Assembly: GCA_902496125.1 (NCBI GenBank)
Contig: CABUZU010000084.1
Coordinates: forward strand, 1-8,248
Length of the DNA: 8,248 nucleotides
From: an uncultured Lachnospiraceae bacterium
GTDB taxonomy: Bacteria > Bacillota > Clostridia > Lachnospirales > Lachnospiraceae
Direction: 5' to 3'
Below the pieces are notes generated by a model. The model had not been told where the DNA came from. It was given only the letters and a program-made list of their open reading frames with translations, and did not search any database. A program made the translations under genes and the position numbers. Below are positions 1 to 6,148 of the stretch, piece by piece (position 1 is the first letter of the stretch; every line of letters starts with the position of its first letter).

Positions 1-111
1 GAATATGGATTTTCTATATTTTGTAACCCATACGATATGATACTGTAATGAATATACATATCCACGACCATATGTAACATCATTTGGTATTGAAAAATTA
101 GTTTTATTCAT
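1..111 (-). CDS. tnpA: IS200-like Y1 transposase TnpA, N-terminal 37 codons (cut by window edge)
   Basis: TnpA is the single-strand transposase (HUH nuclease, catalytic tyrosine) that excises and inserts IS200/IS605 elements. The minus-strand frame from the ATG at 111-109 stays open to base 1. It encodes a short polar lead followed by YVYSLQYHIVWVTKYRKSIF (residues 18-37). The YHIVW-x-TKYR block is the hallmark first beta strand of this family. The HUH pair and catalytic tyrosine would lie further on, outside the window, so activity cannot be judged. There is no Shine-Dalgarno sequence before the ATG, which sits only six bases after a -10 box. I chose this ATG because it is the only start codon in frame before the conserved block. 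Confidence 0.85.
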   Translation of the reverse strand, partial: MNKTNFSIPNDVTYGRGYVYSLQYHIVWVTKYRKSIF

Positions 112-117
112 ATAATT

Positions 118-146
118 ATTATACCATAGGTTTCATCAAAATTCAA
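118..146 (-). promoter_or_regulatory. Sigma-A promoter inside the insertion sequence, driving tnpA
   Basis: On the minus strand the -35 is TTGAAT (146-141), the spacer is 17 bases, and the -10 is TATAAT (123-118), preceded by TGG, which makes an extended -10. The predicted start point is at or next to base 111, the A of the tnpA ATG. The transcript would therefore be leaderless or nearly so. The match is good, but promoter activity is not proven. Confidence 0.6.
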
Positions 147-161
147 GTAAAAAACACCTAA

Positions 162-181
162 CTCACGACTAAAGTCACGAG
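162..181 (-). repeat. Subterminal imperfect hairpin of the IS200/IS605 end
   Basis: The minus strand reads CTCGTGACT-TT-AGTCGTGAG. Nine base pairs form if two G-U pairs are allowed; on the plus strand the same positions are A-C mismatches. Subterminal hairpins of this kind are what TnpA binds on single-stranded DNA. The G-U pairs suggest that the minus-strand form is the structured one. Confidence 0.65.
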
Positions 182-214
182 CGTGCGGCGGTAGTATGTC
201 AAGTATTTTTATAA

Positions 215-255
215 TAATAAAAAAGAACCAATAGCCCTTACTGCCATTGGTTCTT
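215..255 (-). terminator. Intrinsic terminator after the LRR remnant
   Basis: A 10-bp perfect stem (AAGAACCAAT, 223-232, with ATTGGTTCTT, 246-255) has a 13-base loop. On the minus strand it is followed by six T bases (224-219, overlapping the base of the stem). It lies 10 bases after the stop of the broken LRR gene. Its stem is nearly the same as that of the terminator at 1225-1261 after the intact LRR operon, which supports a shared origin of the two units. Confidence 0.75.
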
Positions 256-265
256 AATTCATCCT

Positions 266-472
266 TTATTTTACAATCGCCTTCACCACTCCATCTTTAC
301 ATTGTACCTTTACTTTATCAAGCACTCCCTCACAGCCACTAAATACATTCTGTTCAATTTCTTCTACACTATTAGGAATTACTAAGCTTTTTAGATTTTT
401 ACAACCAGCAAACAAAGAGTTTTCAATCGTTTTTAGATTACACTGCAAATGAACCGTTGATAAATTTTTTAT
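266..472 (-). pseudogene. Remnant of a BspA-like LRR_5 surface protein gene with mutated start codon
   Basis: An open frame runs from 472 to a TAA at 268-266. At the normal spacing (6 bases) after a strong GGAGG (483-479), the expected start is ATA instead of ATG. ATA AAA AAT TTA lines up with ATG AAA AAA TTA, the opening of both intact LRR genes nearby. The signal peptide is absent: the frame jumps at once to NLSTVHLQCNLKTI, which matches LSNVNLQCNIKTI near residue 350 of the neighbouring 461-residue protein. It ends VKVQCKDGVVKAIVK, against VNVKCKDGVIKAITK. The YKG-W cap segment that precedes this tail in the intact protein is missing too. One start-codon change and two internal deletions therefore separate it from a full gene. 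A 60-residue product from the TTG at 448 is conceivable but would lack a ribosome site and an export signal. Confidence 0.75.
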
Positions 473-478
473 GCAATT

Positions 479-511
479 CCTCCTTTAGACAAAAAGACAT
501 CAATGAGTACA
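479..511 (-). repeat. Leader segment shared by the LRR remnant and the LRR operon
   Basis: The plus-strand run from CCTCC through ACAAAAAGACATCAATGAG (489-507) repeats the sequence at 3885-3903 (ACAAAAAGACACCAATAAG) ahead of the intact LRR operon. It covers the ribosome site and the 3' arm of the leader hairpin. The 5' arm and the consensus promoter found at 3888-3989 are not recognisable here. This is direct evidence that the remnant came from a copy of the same transcription unit. Confidence 0.7.
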
Positions 512-550
512 GCATTTTTACAGTAATATATAAAATTAAAATTGGAAAAG

Positions 551-579
551 CACAATTCTTCTCCTTCACACATACACTA
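551..579 (+). promoter_or_regulatory. Sporulation (mother-cell) promoter of sigK
   Basis: CACA (551-554), a 16-base spacer and CATACACTA (571-579) fit the sigma-K consensus from Bacillus (mACm, 16-17 bases, CATAnnnTA). The CATACACT part also fits the sigma-E -10 (CATACAnT), while a sigma-E -35 is less clear. In Bacillus sigK is switched on by sigma-E and then by sigma-K itself, so both readings make sense. The predicted start point is near 585, giving a leader of about 20 bases that carries GGAGG at 594-598. Confidence 0.55.
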
Positions 580-604
580 ATAGAAAGCCCCTCGGAGGTG
601 GATT

Positions 605-1246
605 GTGCAAACTTTTCCTAGTCCTCTTACCGATGAAGACGAATCTTATTATCTCTCTCTTTCTTACAATGGTGATTCTCATGCCCGTTCCCTTTTAATC
701 GAACACAATATGCGTCTTGTTGCACATATTGTTAAAAAATATCACAATACCTCTAAAGACCCTGAGGATTTGCTTTCAATTGGTACGATTGGACTGATCA
801 AAGCCGTTAATACTTACAACCATAAAAAGGGAAGCCGTCTCGTTACCTATGCTGCTAAATGCATAGAAAATGAGATTTTAATGCACCTTCGAGCTGAAAA
901 AAAGCATGCAAAAGATGTCTCCCTATATGAACGAATTGGAACGGATAAAGAAGGGAATGAAATTAGCCTTTGTGATATTATTGAAATGAAAAACCAAGAT
1001 ATTGTCGAAAAAATTGCTACTTCGCAAGATATTGAATACTTACGTAGTATTTTTAATGATTGCCTAAAAGACCGTGAACACTATATTATTTGTATGAGAT
1101 ATGGATTAGTTGATGGAGTTGAACACACCCAACGAGAAATCGCTAAAAACCTAGGGATTTCTCGAAGTTATGTCAGTAGGCTTGAAAAGTCTGCTCTTTT
1201 GCGACTTAGAAATGAATTCTTAAAAAAGAACCAACGGAAGGTATAG
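605..1246 (+). CDS. sigK: RNA polymerase sporulation sigma factor SigK (no pro-sequence)
   Basis: SigK is the late mother-cell sigma factor that directs spore coat, cortex and lysis genes. The 213-residue product closely resembles Bacillus SigK. After a short lead come LLIEHNMRLVAHIVKKY (residues 30-46) and DLLSIGTIGLIKA (55-67), which are core-binding and -10-reading region 2. TYAAKCIENEILMHLRA (81-97) and DVSLYERIGTDKEGNEIS (104-121) follow, and the region 4 helix-turn-helix TQREIAKNLGISRSYVSRLEK lies at 175-195. The start is GTG, set by GGAGG six bases upstream. An in-frame TAG at 581-583 leaves at most seven codons before it, so the roughly 20-residue inhibitory pro-sequence of Bacillus pro-SigK cannot be encoded. 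The mature part is complete and not split by a skin-type element. The gene faces the opposite way to all its neighbours. Its last codons form part of a terminator stem. Confidence 0.9.
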   Translation: MQTFPSPLTDEDESYYLSLSYNGDSHARSLLIEHNMRLVAHIVKKYHNTSKDPEDLLSIGTIGLIKAVNTYNHKKGSRLVTYAAKCIENEILMHLRAEKKHAKDVSLYERIGTDKEGNEISLCDIIEMKNQDIVEKIATSQDIEYLRSIFNDCLKDREHYIICMRYGLVDGVEHTQREIAKNLGISRSYVSRLEKSALLRLRNEFLKKNQRKV

Positions 1247-1261
1247 CCCCGTTGGTTCTTT
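1222..1261. terminator. Shared terminator between converging sigK and LRR operon
   Basis: A 13-bp perfect stem (AAAGAACCAACGG, 1225-1237, with CCGTTGGTTCTTT, 1249-1261) encloses an 11-base loop. The sigK stop codon (1244-1246) lies in the loop, and the left arm encodes sigK residues near the C-terminus. On the minus strand, six T bases follow (1227-1222), so it is a good terminator for the LRR operon. On the plus strand the tail is only CTTTATAG, so it is a weaker stop for sigK. Confidence 0.8.
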
Positions 1262-1265
1262 ATAG

Positions 1266-2651
1266 TTACTTTGTGATTGCCTTTATCACACCATCTTTAC
1301 ACTTTACATTTACTTTCTTAAGTAATGTATTTTCCCAATCGTTAACATACACACTCTTCCATTGTTTTAATGTGCCTTTATAGTTCATTGTTTTTAAATT
1401 TTTACAAGCATAAAACGCACCAAAATCGATGGACTTTAAACTCTTAGGAAGAGTTATACTTTTTAGATTCGTACAAGCACTAAAAGCATAATCCTTAATC
1501 TTTTCTACTCCACTTGGAATTGTTATCTCTTTCAGTTTTTTACATCTAACAAATGTATAACTCCCTATCGTTTTTATATTACACTGTAAATTAACATTTG
1601 ACAAACTCTCACAACCTGCAAATGACATATAACCTAACTTAGTTACGCTTTTAGGAATTGTAACTTTCTTTAAAGAAGTACATTCATTAAAATTTCGCCC
1701 TCCAATACTCGTTACACTATCTGGTATAGTTATACTTTTTAATTTTGTACAATCAGAAAACGCTTCCGTTCCAATTTTCTTAATACCTTTTGAGATTTTA
1801 ACATTTTCTAATTTTTTTCTTTCTGAAAACAAATATTCTCCAATAGTATTTACTTTTTTCCCTCTAATCTTTGCTGGAATTGTAATATTTTTTTCTTCTG
1901 AGCCTACATATTTTGTAAGTTCTAATGTCCCATTTTTAAGTGTTTTATAATAATAGTTATCATTGGCCGTTTCCGTCCAATAAGTGTAAGTCATTACTTT
2001 CTTACCCTCTACTTTTCGTTCTTTGTAAGCTCTAATGCGAACAAAATATGCATTTTTTGTTTTTATTCCTTTAATTACCGTTGAAGTGGTACTTTGTTTA
2101 TTAATTTTGATATCTTTTTTAATTTTCTTAAAACTTTTATCGGTCGCAATTTGAATCTGATATCCATGAATTCCTGATACTTTACTCCACGTTACCTTCG
2201 CTGAGGTGGAATTTATTTTTGTTAATTTAGGTTTTACCTCTTTTTCGATTAATAATCCTCTTAAAAATGAACAGTCATTTAACGAGTCATCATTTCCTGA
2301 AAATAATCCTTCCCAATCCTCTTTTGTTCCTTCATAATCAACTGCCATCAATCTGTTACAATTTTCAAAGGAATCTCTTCGAAAATATAAAAATCTAGAA
2401 ATCAGTTTCATACTCGTTAGATTCTTGCAATTTTTAAATGCATTATTTCCTATTTCTACAACTTTTTTACCTGCTATCTTTTCTGGAATTACAACATTTT
2501 TAGCTGAACCTGTATAGCCACTAATGTATACTCCACCCGGGCAAACTTCATACTTAAAATCACCACTAGTCTTTTCCTTGGCATGAACAGTAAAACTACA
2601 AAGTCCCAATACAATTAATAAAAACAATAGGCTATGTATTAATTTCTTCAT
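1266..2651 (-). CDS. Secreted BspA-like LRR protein with internal fibronectin type III domain
   Basis: This 461-residue exported protein has a mosaic build. A signal peptide (1-24, cut likely after FTVHA) precedes a short LRR_5 block (about 45-105) closed by a cap of the type YEGTKEDW (106-113). A fibronectin type III-like domain (about 140-227; W155, YQIQIATD at 164-171, YFVRIRAYK at 202-210) comes next. A second LRR_5 block of roughly 23-residue repeats (about 232-420; IP-x-SV-x-x-I, AF-x-x-C-x-x-L) is followed by a second cap, YKGTLKQW (424-431). BspA-like proteins usually bind host or surface proteins or mediate adhesion; the target here is unknown. I see no LPXTG anchor or wall-binding repeat, so it may be released. 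It starts directly after the stop of the upstream LRR gene, and its GGAGG lies inside that gene, so the two are probably translationally coupled. Confidence 0.8.
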   Translation of the reverse strand: MKKLIHSLLFLLIVLGLCSFTVHAKEKTSGDFKYEVCPGGVYISGYTGSAKNVVIPEKIAGKKVVEIGNNAFKNCKNLTSMKLISRFLYFRRDSFENCNRLMAVDYEGTKEDWEGLFSGNDDSLNDCSFLRGLLIEKEVKPKLTKINSTSAKVTWSKVSGIHGYQIQIATDKSFKKIKKDIKINKQSTTSTVIKGIKTKNAYFVRIRAYKERKVEGKKVMTYTYWTETANDNYYYKTLKNGTLELTKYVGSEEKNITIPAKIRGKKVNTIGEYLFSERKKLENVKISKGIKKIGTEAFSDCTKLKSITIPDSVTSIGGRNFNECTSLKKVTIPKSVTKLGYMSFAGCESLSNVNLQCNIKTIGSYTFVRCKKLKEITIPSGVEKIKDYAFSACTNLKSITLPKSLKSIDFGAFYACKNLKTMNYKGTLKQWKSVYVNDWENTLLKKVNVKCKDGVIKAITK

Positions 2652-3866
2652 TTACTTTCCTCCGGTCTTAATTTTGGCTTTCTTTAAATAAGTATTGTTA
2701 CCTTCAACCTTTATTTTCTTCCACTTTTTCATACTGGAATTATATTTTACAAGACTTAGTTTTTTACATTCAAAGAATGCATTCTTCTCAATTTTTGTAA
2801 TTTTACTTGGAATCGTAACTTCTTTTAAATTTACACAATCTGAAAACATTCCCCAATTAATGCTTGTTAAATTTTTAGATAAAGTAACTTTCTTTAATTT
2901 TTTACAATTATAGAAGACTTCCTCTCCCATCTTTTTTACGCTATTTGGAATTACAACACTTTCTAATTTCACACAATCTTGAAAGCTTCCATAGCCAATT
3001 TGAGTTACCGTATTTGAAATTGTAAGAGTTTTTAGACTAGTACAATTTTCAAATGCCTTATAGTTAATCTTTTTTACACCCTTTGGAATTTTTACTTCTT
3101 TTAGGCTATTACAATTTTGAAAAATTCCATCATCAATCGTAGGTGCATTCTTTGAAAGTGTAAGTTTTTTTAAAGCCATACAATCTTTCAATGCATAACT
3201 ACCAATTTTTGTTACACTACTTGGAAACTTGATTTCTTTTAACCTATAACAATTTTCAAATGCATGACTGCCGATTTTTTCCACCCCATTAGAAATCGTT
3301 ATTTTTTCTAAATTAATACAATTTGCAAATGCAAAATCCCCAATTTGTTTTACACTACTAGGAATTTTTAGAGCGGTAATCGAATAATTCAACCCTTTAT
3401 AAAAAGCTAACTTTTCAATTTTTTCTACACTAGCAGGAATATTAACTTCACTTAAATAACTATTTTCAAACATCCCTTCACTAATAACTTTTAGATTTTT
3501 AGGAAGTTTAACTTTTTCTAAGTATTCGCATCCATAAAATGCTTCCTTTCCAATACTTACTACACTATCAGGAATTGTGATTTCTGATAGATATCCATTC
3601 CTATAAAATACACGACTTGCAATCTTTGTTACTTTTCTTCCATCAATTGTAGAAGGAATCGTAATTTTACTTTCTAAATTTGGGTCTTCTTCATCATAAG
3701 CATAGTTTGGGTCTTGATAAGATGTAATTTCAATCGTGCTATTGGAAAGAATCTTATACCCATATCCTTGATAAGTATAGCTTTCCTGCTCTTGTGCATG
3801 AACAGTAAAACCACATCCCACTACCATAACTAACAAAAGTACAATGATTTTTATTAATTTTTTCAT
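2652..3866 (-). CDS. Secreted BspA-like LRR_5 repeat protein
   Basis: This 404-residue protein has a signal peptide (1-24, opening MKKLIKIIVL, likely cut after FTVHA). A short beta-rich lead to about residue 65 is followed by about 13 LRR_5 repeats of roughly 23 residues (about 67-370, pattern ITIP-x-SV-x-x-IG-x-x-AF-x-x-C-x-x-L). The end is a cap, YNSSMKKWKKI (375-385). Family knowledge suggests surface binding or adhesion; the ligand is not predictable. I placed the start at 3866, where GGAGG (3876-3872) lies five bases upstream and the signal peptide begins. A longer frame from 3899 would add 11 residues that overlap the ribosome site. VVGC at 15-18 resembles a lipobox, but the paralogue lacks it and both share FTVHA, so secretion by signal peptidase I is more likely. 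It is the first gene of the operon. Confidence 0.8.
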   Translation of the reverse strand: MKKLIKIIVLLLVMVVGCGFTVHAQEQESYTYQGYGYKILSNSTIEITSYQDPNYAYDEEDPNLESKITIPSTIDGRKVTKIASRVFYRNGYLSEITIPDSVVSIGKEAFYGCEYLEKVKLPKNLKVISEGMFENSYLSEVNIPASVEKIEKLAFYKGLNYSITALKIPSSVKQIGDFAFANCINLEKITISNGVEKIGSHAFENCYRLKEIKFPSSVTKIGSYALKDCMALKKLTLSKNAPTIDDGIFQNCNSLKEVKIPKGVKKINYKAFENCTSLKTLTISNTVTQIGYGSFQDCVKLESVVIPNSVKKMGEEVFYNCKKLKKVTLSKNLTSINWGMFSDCVNLKEVTIPSKITKIEKNAFFECKKLSLVKYNSSMKKWKKIKVEGNNTYLKKAKIKTGGK

Positions 3867-3887
3867 GGCAACCTCCTCTTTTAAACA

Positions 3888-3929
3888 AAAAGACACCAAT
3901 AAGTATGTATTTGCTTATTGATGTCTTTT
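3888..3929 (-). promoter_or_regulatory. Leader hairpin of the LRR operon, possible attenuator
   Basis: The arms at 3888-3903 and 3914-3929 form a 16-bp stem with one non-Watson-Crick position, which is a G-U pair in the minus-strand RNA. The loop has 10 bases. In the minus direction the stem ends in a T tract (3891-3887), then GTTT, and then the ribosome site at 3876-3872. This is the form of an intrinsic terminator placed inside the operon leader. It may also end read-through transcripts from the phosphatase gene. Whether it is regulated cannot be told from sequence; I saw no clear antiterminator arm. Confidence 0.6.
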
Positions 3930-3960
3930 GTTCACTGTTATGAATTTTTAGTATAAAATT

Positions 3961-3989
3961 ATTATACCAATACTTTTTAATCTTGTCAA
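3961..3989 (-). promoter_or_regulatory. Perfect consensus sigma-A promoter of the LRR operon
   Basis: On the minus strand, TTGACA (3989-3984) is separated by exactly 17 bases from TATAAT (3966-3961), so both hexamers match the consensus completely. The -35 box overlaps the TGA stop (3988-3986) of the phosphatase gene. The predicted start point is near 3954, giving a leader of about 88 bases that contains the hairpin at 3888-3929. Confidence 0.8.
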
Positions 3990-4642
3990 TTTAATATTAT
4001 TTTTGCCACATCTTTTACAGATTCTGCTATATAATCTGCACCATATGTATCAAATTCTTCCCTTGAACCATATCCATACAGTGCACCCATGGAAGCAAGA
4101 CCACATTCTTTAGCAGCTTCGATATCATGATAACGGTCTCCGACCATAATCACCTTATCATAATCTTCCTTTGGCACATTTAAATCATCAAGTACTTCCT
4201 GTACTACCATCGATTTACGATAGGTTACACTGTCAATTTTGGAGCCTTCAACAGCAGTAAAAAACTTTGCCAAGTCATATTTTTCTAAAACTCTAAGCAT
4301 AAGATGGTGAGGCTTAGAAGTCGCAACTCCTAAAATAAGCCCCACATTTTTTAATTTTTTTAAAACTTCATGGATTCCTTCAAATGCACAATTTTCATAA
4401 ACCCCAATATCATTATAGCGTTCTCTAAATTTCATAACGGCTTCTAAACCTTTTTTCTCATCAAAATGACAATAATTCATAAAACTTTCTAAAAGGGGAG
4501 GCCCAATAAAAAAATTTAAAGACTCTCTATTCGTATAAGGGATTTTATAGTAATCTAAAGCATAAATTACGCTATTGATAATTCCTGGCCTAGAATCGGT
4601 AAGTGTTCCATCTAAGTCAAAAAATGCATATTTATATTTCAT
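3986..4642 (-). CDS. HAD-family phosphatase, phosphoglycolate phosphatase (Gph)-like
   Basis: This is a 218-residue cytosolic hydrolase of the haloacid dehalogenase superfamily, which removes phosphate from small metabolites. All four motifs are present: DLDGT at 9-13 (D9 nucleophile, D11 acid/base), T108-S109 in GVATSKPH, K143, and GDRYHD at 168-173 with D169 and D173 for magnesium. A helical cap follows motif I and contains IGPPL (46-50), typical of the Gph/PgpP-like branch. Members act on phosphoglycolate, nucleotides or pyrophosphate, and the substrate cannot be told from sequence. It starts 11 bases after the aminopeptidase stop. Its AGAAGG ribosome site (4655-4650) overlaps that stop codon, so the two form an operon. 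Confidence 0.85.
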   Translation of the reverse strand: MKYKYAFFDLDGTLTDSRPGIINSVIYALDYYKIPYTNRESLNFFIGPPLLESFMNYCHFDEKKGLEAVMKFRERYNDIGVYENCAFEGIHEVLKKLKNVGLILGVATSKPHHLMLRVLEKYDLAKFFTAVEGSKIDSVTYRKSMVVQEVLDDLNVPKEDYDKVIMVGDRYHDIEAAKECGLASMGALYGYGSREEFDTYGADYIAESVKDVAKIILN

Positions 4643-4653
4643 ACAGGTACCTT

Positions 4654-6036
4654 CTATCTTTTGTGTTCCATAAAAGCTTTATAGCCCTTATAAGCTTCAT
4701 ATAAATCTGCTTTGCTAATAATCTCCCATGGTGCATGCATACTCATAACGGGTACACCACAATCGACAACCTCTGCACCATAATTTGCAATAATATAAGC
4801 AATGGTTCCGCCACCGCCATGGTCTACTTTACCAATTTCTGAGGTCTGGAATGCAACTTTGTTATCATCAAAGATTTTTCTGACATCTGCTAAATATTCT
4901 GCACTTGCATCATTTGCACCACTCTTTCCTCTTGAACCGGTATATTTGTTAATCGTAAGTCCAAGTCCCATAAATGCAGTGTTTTTCTTTTCAAATTCAC
5001 CTGCATAGGTAGGATCAAATACAGAGGTTACATCGGCTGATAGCACTCTAGAATTTTGCATTGCTCTTCGAACCTTTAAATCAGAGTAATCGCCCATTGC
5101 TGCACAAATTTCTGCAACTGCATTTTCAAATACCTTTGAATGACTACCGGTCGCACCTACACTACCAATTTCTTCTTTATCTGTAAATAATGCAACTGCG
5201 GTATATTCTGGAGCGTCTTGACTTAAAAGAGCTTGTAATGCTGGGTAAGCACAACATTTATCATCATGACCATATCCAAGAATCATACTTCTATCTAAGC
5301 CAAAATCTCTACTCTTACCTGCTGGTACGACTTCTAATTCAGCTGAAACAAAGTCATCTTCTTCAATCTGATATTCATCTTTTAAAATCTTTAGAATATT
5401 TGCCTTGACTGCATCAGATTCTTCTCCTTCTACTGGTTTAGAACCTACAATCAAATTTAAATCTTCCCCTTCTACTACTACAGAAGCCTTTTTCTCCATT
5501 TGATTTTGTGCAACATGGATTAATAAATCACTAATTCCAAGTACTGGGTCGTTTTCTTTTTCACCAATTGTAATTTCTAAAACGCTTCCATCCTTTTTAA
5601 CTACCACACCATGAAGTGCAAGTGGGATTGCAACCCATTGATATTTCTTAATTCCACCATAGTAATGTGTATCCAAATAAGCTAAGGAACCATCTTCATA
5701 GAGAGGATTTTGTTTAATATCCATACGAGGAGAATCAATATGTGCTCCTACGATATGCATACCTTTTTCTAATGGCTGTTTGCCAATGACAAAAAGAGAA
5801 GCAAGTTTTCCCATATGAGTAAAGATGACCTTATCACCAGCTTTTAATTCTTTGCCTTTTTTAATAATCTTTTGTAAGTTTACAAACTTATTTTTCTTAG
5901 CGAATGCTTCAATCTGTTTTACACATTCTCTTTCGGTTTTGCCATTATTTAAGAAATTTTTATACTCTTTAGCAAAATCTTCTACTTTTTCTAATTCTTG
6001 TTTATCATAGCTATTCCAAGCATTTTCTCTTAACAT
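4654..6036 (-). CDS. M18-family zinc aminopeptidase
   Basis: This 460-residue cytosolic metallopeptidase removes N-terminal amino acids, in this family often acidic ones, from peptides and usually forms a large dodecamer. The expected metal and catalytic residues are visible: H99 and D101 in GAHIDSPRMD, D258 in GHDDK, the EE pair 288-289 in DKEEIGS, D335 in LSADVTS and H434 in SMHAPWE. Other family landmarks are YYGGIKKYQW (125-134), GANDASAEYL (373-382) and DHGGGGTIA (405-413). The length is normal for bacterial M18 enzymes. The start follows AAGGAGG (6052-6046) at nine bases. It is probably involved in general peptide turnover and is first in an operon with the HAD phosphatase. It resembles the group often annotated as aminopeptidase 1, so a peptide-recycling role is likely but not specific. 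Confidence 0.93.
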   Translation of the reverse strand: MLRENAWNSYDKQELEKVEDFAKEYKNFLNNGKTERECVKQIEAFAKKNKFVNLQKIIKKGKELKAGDKVIFTHMGKLASLFVIGKQPLEKGMHIVGAHIDSPRMDIKQNPLYEDGSLAYLDTHYYGGIKKYQWVAIPLALHGVVVKKDGSVLEITIGEKENDPVLGISDLLIHVAQNQMEKKASVVVEGEDLNLIVGSKPVEGEESDAVKANILKILKDEYQIEEDDFVSAELEVVPAGKSRDFGLDRSMILGYGHDDKCCAYPALQALLSQDAPEYTAVALFTDKEEIGSVGATGSHSKVFENAVAEICAAMGDYSDLKVRRAMQNSRVLSADVTSVFDPTYAGEFEKKNTAFMGLGLTINKYTGSRGKSGANDASAEYLADVRKIFDDNKVAFQTSEIGKVDHGGGGTIAYIIANYGAEVVDCGVPVMSMHAPWEIISKADLYEAYKGYKAFMEHKR

Positions 6037-6061
6037 AATTTTGTTCCTCCTTGTTACCCAT

Positions 6062-6090
6062 AGTATATCCCATTTTCTTTTTTAATACAA
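6062..6090 (-). promoter_or_regulatory. Probable promoter of the aminopeptidase-phosphatase operon
   Basis: TATACT (6067-6062) serves as the -10, with a weak TTGTAT (6090-6085) 17 bases upstream. The -35 overlaps the T-rich tail of the preceding terminator. A separate promoter is expected because the FNT gene upstream ends in a strong terminator. The predicted leader is about 20 bases. Confidence 0.4.
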
Positions 6091-6122
6091 GAAAAAGGTT
6101 TCGTAAAATTACGAAACCTTTT
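6087..6122 (-). terminator. Intrinsic terminator after the FNT channel gene
   Basis: AAAAGGTTTCGTAA (6093-6106) pairs with TTACGAAACCTTTT (6109-6122). In practice the tip opens to a loop of about six bases. On the minus strand the stem runs into TTTTTCTTG, a typical U tail. It lies 26 bases after the FNT stop and separates that gene from the aminopeptidase operon. Confidence 0.85.
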
Positions 6123-6148
6123 CTTGTCTATTCTAAGCATATGTAGTA

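Larger units (their letters stand above)
1..197 (-). mobile_element. IS200/IS605-family insertion sequence, 5' (left) end, continuing beyond the window
   Basis: Read on the minus strand, the element starts just after TTGAC (202-198) with ATACTACC. It then has a hairpin (181-162), a promoter and the start of a Y1 transposase gene that runs off the left edge. IS200/IS605 elements insert next to a short fixed target such as TTGAC, make no target duplication and carry subterminal imperfect hairpins instead of terminal inverted repeats. All of this fits here. The hairpin-plus-TTGACAT arrangement closely resembles the ends I know from IS1341/TnpB-type relatives. The exact boundary at 197/198 is inferred from that resemblance. 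The other end, any tnpB and the omega RNA lie outside the window. Confidence 0.8.

Noticed and set aside
485..494. SpoIIID-like site (TTAGACAAAA) near sigK
   Set aside because: It is one base off the consensus, lies in the LRR leader repeat, and recurs at 3881-3890 away from any sporulation gene.
2695..2913. Plus-strand open frames inside the LRR, aminopeptidase and FNT genes
   Set aside because: They are antisense shadows of strongly supported genes, without ribosome sites or recognisable domains.
3813..3824. Lipobox VVGC in the signal peptide of the first LRR protein
   Set aside because: The paralogue has LGLC at the same place, which is not a lipobox, and both share a good signal peptidase I site after FTVHA.
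3867..3899. Longer start of the first LRR gene (11 more residues, MVSFCLKEEVA)
   Set aside because: The extension runs over the ribosome site itself and would place charged residues ahead of a perfect signal peptide.
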